A stretch of DNA of 36,404 nucleotides from Chromera velia. Lineage: Eukaryota > Sar > Chromeraceae. Positions 33,486 through 36,404 of this stretch are shown here, piece by piece. The position numbers and the translations under genes are program-made. How positions within the stretch are numbered: the stretch's first letter is position 1; each line of letters starts with the position of its first letter. Location of the stretch: the NCBI GenBank assembly GCA_018398765.1, contig JAHBMJ010001053.1, positions 1 to 36,404 on the forward strand. The letters are read 5' to 3'. The notes under the pieces are model-generated. The model was given only the letters and a program-made list of their open reading frames with translations, did not search any database and was not told the origin of the DNA.

Positions 33486-33722
33486 ATGAAGGAAGCGCTT
33501 TCTGAGAGAGTGAAGGAGACAAAGGTCATGCAGAGAGGACAGGACAGGAAGAGGCAAATGCACTCATCTCATCCCATCTCACCCACTGATCACCAAATTT
33601 GGACCGGCAGTATGCCCTCCGAAAAAATAAACGCCGCGATGCGAAACGGTTTTTTCTTGCAGAAGTGGAGCTGCCCGCCTGTCTGCCTGCCTTGTCGCGA
33701 GGCAATCCAAAAGCTCTTGTAA
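33486..33722 (+). CDS. Doubtful small reading frame, possibly two exons of an unmapped gene
   Basis: An open frame of 78 codons begins MKEALSERVKETK and ends KWSCPPVCLPCREAIQKLL before TAA. It could also be read as two exons: 33484-33524 after a TTCCTACAG acceptor, then GTCATG, and 33663-33722 after TTTCTTGCAG. A third coding-like patch, LREQEADRNLARLC, lies at about 32803-32844 after GCATGCAG. These may be tail exons of a small gene or UTR exons of the upstream gene. No family is recognised and the call is weak. Confidence 0.2.
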   Translation: MKEALSERVKETKVMQRGQDRKRQMHSSHPISPTDHQIWTGSMPSEKINAAMRNGFFLQKWSCPPVCLPCREAIQKLL

Positions 33723-34192
33723 GGCGGGGAGGAACAGCTGGATGGAAAGCAAGCTCCGGAAGGCTTCCTTCTTCTCGTCAGCAGGCAGAAACGCCGTACT
33801 CCCTCTGCGAGCCTTCGGGCTGTGCGATGCGTGCCTTTATGCATTCGTGTGTGTGTGTGTGTGAGTGAATCTATTTAATATGCAACTCTCCATTGCTCGA
33901 AGCAAGAAAGATGTTTTTCTTTCCTTCTTCGGCATCCCTCTCTTCTCTTGCTCGGTCATGATGAATTGTGTGTCGATAGAAAGCGAGCAACAATGTGTTG
34001 CTGTGCGGTTGCTGTGCGGCCTCCTATTGAATGTTGAAAGGAGGGAAAAGAAACGAGAGGCGGGGAATGTCGGAAAACAAAAACGGCATCAATGGCTCTT
34101 CTCTTCTTCGTCTTGTTCTCTCCTTTCGTTCTTCTCCATCCATCCTCGTGCCTGATGTGAGGACAGATTCATTCATTGATGAGAAAAGTTCC

Positions 34193-34231
<39 letters not shown>

Positions 34232-35339
34232 CTTCGTCTTTGACTGTTTCCCCCCGTCCATTTTGGAAGGTGCCTGGGTTCGCTCGCAAGTACCACCACT
34301 GATTCTGTTGAGTTTGTTGTCTGTGTTGGTGGAAGTGATGAACAAAGTGCAAAGCAGAGAAAGAAAGTGATGCAGACACACAGACGAGTACTTTTCTGTT
34401 TGTCTCTGCAGACTGCTCTCAGGCATGCCAGTACCGGCTCGTTCTAACTCTTCTTTCCTTCTTTCCTCATTTCATCCTTTGCTTCTTTTTTCCTTCCTTT
34501 CTTCCTTCCTTCCTTTCCTTGCCTCCTCCCTCCTTTCGTTCCTTGTGGCTGTCCCTGAACGCCCGAAAAGTGAAAGTTGACTGACCACCAGGCAAAGGCA
34601 GAGAGTTCATTTGCCGCCGTAAGCAAGACAGCCTGAGGCAGGGAGAGAGTGGGCGAACCGCGAGGCTGCGTACGCGCGTACTCCGATGATTAGGTGGATT
34701 GGTGAAGGGAATTGAAGGGAGGAGAGAAGAAGCTCAGTCAAGAAAGGTTTGGTGATCGCCGAAGAAAAACAGAGGAGAGGCAAGGGTGATCAGAAAGTAG
34801 AGGGGAAGTTTAGCAGCCAGGAGTGGAAGACAACTGCCAGGCAAATAGTTTGCAGGATGCATGACTGACTCGTCGTCTGCCTCTCTTCCGTGAGGCACTT
34901 TTGTCATCTGCATCCTTCACTCGATAGCGGCTTCGCAGATTGTGTTTGCTTCCAAGTTCACCCTCTCTTCTGGAACCCCCGGTAAGAGAAACAATCGGCG
35001 CAAACAAGGCCGGCAGGGTTCATGTGTACACATGGACCGACCCTCTCGCCTCCACTCACCTTCTTTCGACACACACAGGCAGGCAGGGTGACGGGAAGAA
35101 GAGCTTCATGCATGCCTGTTGTGCAGTCAGATTCGTGACAGTCATACCTGCTGTTACTTCATTCATTGTGGGTGGGCAATCGATGGAAAATGTATGCGTG
35201 CATGCATGAAGGGAGGGTGGCCGGTTGAGTGAATGTTGGCGGGGGGGGGGGAAGGACTCGGAGTCGTCCTCTGGATAAATTTAAAGAGAGGGAGCCTGGG
35301 ATGGATTGAGGCAGAGAATGAAAGAGAACATAAATGTGC
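33723..35339. other. Non-coding stretch with simple repeats
   Basis: Nothing coding can be supported. A CT run is present at about 34193-34224 and TTCC-rich DNA at about 34450-34520. A poly-G tract lies near 35239-35250. Confidence 0.6.
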
Positions 35340-35900
35340 ATGCACACACAAAGTGAAGACTTAAATAAGTTACGGATAGGCGTGGATGCATATTAAATGC
35401 GTATTATGTAAAGGAAAAAAACTATGAAAAAAAAAGAAGAAAAAAATCTCTGACAAACTGAGATATATATATTTTTTTCCTTCTGTGATACGCCTAGGTA
35501 ATTCAATACGGTTAGTGTGTGACCCTTCCGCCACTTCAAGCTAGACTTCAATTGCCACTTTTGAAAACGTTTTTTAAGATTGGATTTTTTAGCGGCACTT
35601 ATTTTTTACCTAGATTTTTACTTAGGATTTTTGAGCGGCGGCATGTACCCATTATACCGTTTTGTATTACGAAATTAAATATGATATCTCATTGAGACTC
35701 ACTATGGGTCACGCGTAACCGTCACAACGTGCTGACGGCGCTGCCTCCTAGGCTGCCTCAGGCTTTACGGAACACTACCTGATCATAAGTCTACCTCTCT
35801 CATATACTATTCAGAAAATTTAATACCTAACTAGTTTAATACTCGGAGTCAGGGGGATAAAGACTGTAATTAATCGAATTTGACTATACAAATCAAGCTT
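35340..35900. other. AT-rich block, possible decayed mobile DNA
   Basis: Composition changes sharply to AT-rich, as in the blocks at 7153-7500 and 13240-13920. Two copies of a GGATTTTT(T/G)AGCGGC-like motif occur near 35583 and 35626, about 43 bases apart. There is no reading frame of note. An old transposon is likely, but no terminal repeats were found by eye. Confidence 0.45.
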
Positions 35901-36251
35901 TCTAAACCAGTTGGGGGACAGGAGGCCACCAGGGGGCCACCAGAGGGCACCCGCGCATCAGCTCGTCGACCGCCCCCCGCCCCCCCGCAATTAACGCCCT
36001 GTGACGTACGTCCGTTGCTCGCTGGTGCAATGAAAAGGGCCTATCGAAACGTTATCATGCTCGTAACGATGTGAACGTCTGAGTGACAATAAGTGGTTCC
36101 ATATGTCAGAATGGAATGAGCCGCGCGCATGCCGAGCCTAGCCGCATGCATGGCGTCGCGCCGTCTATGAGTCAATACACATGCAATGCAAGTCTATGCA
36201 GGTCAGTCACTCTGAAAGCAATAGAGCATTGCTTTAGAGAGAAGTACGAAC

Positions 36252-36321
36252 CTTGTATGACAGAACTTGAACTTACGACCTATGAGCTCCGTTATGCTAG
36301 CCAACTAACTGCCACTCTCCA
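36252..36321 (-). repeat. tRNA-Met-like relic (SINE-type or tRNA pseudogene)
   Basis: On the minus strand, TGGCAGTTAGTTGGCTAGCA resembles a tRNA box A and D-loop, CTCATAGGTCGTAAG resembles the anticodon (CAT) to variable-loop region of elongator tRNA-Met, and GTTCAAGTTC resembles box B. The acceptor arms do not pair and the T stem is poor, so a working tRNA is unlikely. A tRNA-derived SINE head or a tRNA pseudogene fits best. Confidence 0.4.
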
Positions 36322-36404
36322 ACGTGGTAGCAGAGCGGTCGACCCGCTCAGATAAGGTAGATTCGTTGACCGTCTTTGACTGGTCGAATGAAGGTGTTGT
36401 CGCA

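Overview
Nuclear DNA of a unicellular eukaryote with intron-rich genes. Introns are canonical GT-AG (donors often GTCTGT, GTCAGT or GTAAGG; acceptors usually TGCAG or CTGCAG) and packed with microsatellites, and proteins are rich in Gln, Pro, Ser and Ala homopolymers. This resembles a free-living alveolate such as a chromerid, but that is an impression of style, not a proven placement. No prokaryotic or organellar feature is seen. Layout: (1) 1-5544, plus strand: 3' part of a gene for a ZZ zinc-finger, coiled-coil protein, with at least 12 short exons and all assigned introns in phase 0. (2) 5545-8186: spacer with microsatellites and a 256-bp terminal-inverted-repeat (TIR) element (6897-7152). 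(3) 8187-11423, plus strand: a complete five-exon poly(ADP-ribose) glycohydrolase (PARG), the only gene here with a secure biochemical function. (4) 12181-13239: a second TIR element that appears to carry the broken C-terminal half of a ubiquitin-specific protease (USP), followed by an AT-rich spacer to 14578. (5) 14579-23338, minus strand: about 12 exons for a coiled-coil, low-complexity protein of roughly 1535 residues with an IQ motif. (6) 23339-24034: a 696-bp divergent promoter region. (7) 24035-29651, plus strand: a two-exon gene for a protein of about 1710 residues, extremely rich in Pro, Ser, Gln, Gly and His, with a single C-terminal membrane segment; an N gap in its second exon breaks the frame. 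(8) 29652-36404: no convincing gene; microsatellites, an AT-rich block (about 35340-35900) and a tRNA-Met-like relic near the right edge. The genes do not form an evident pathway. PARG and a USP both reverse protein modifications, but the USP piece looks dead and transposon-borne, so the neighbourhood is probably chance. All four N stretches lie in G homopolymers. The most interesting items are the USP-bearing TIR element, a stacked-hairpin GC island inside an intron (3317-3411), microsatellites that run up to 3' splice sites, and the two large orphan proteins.
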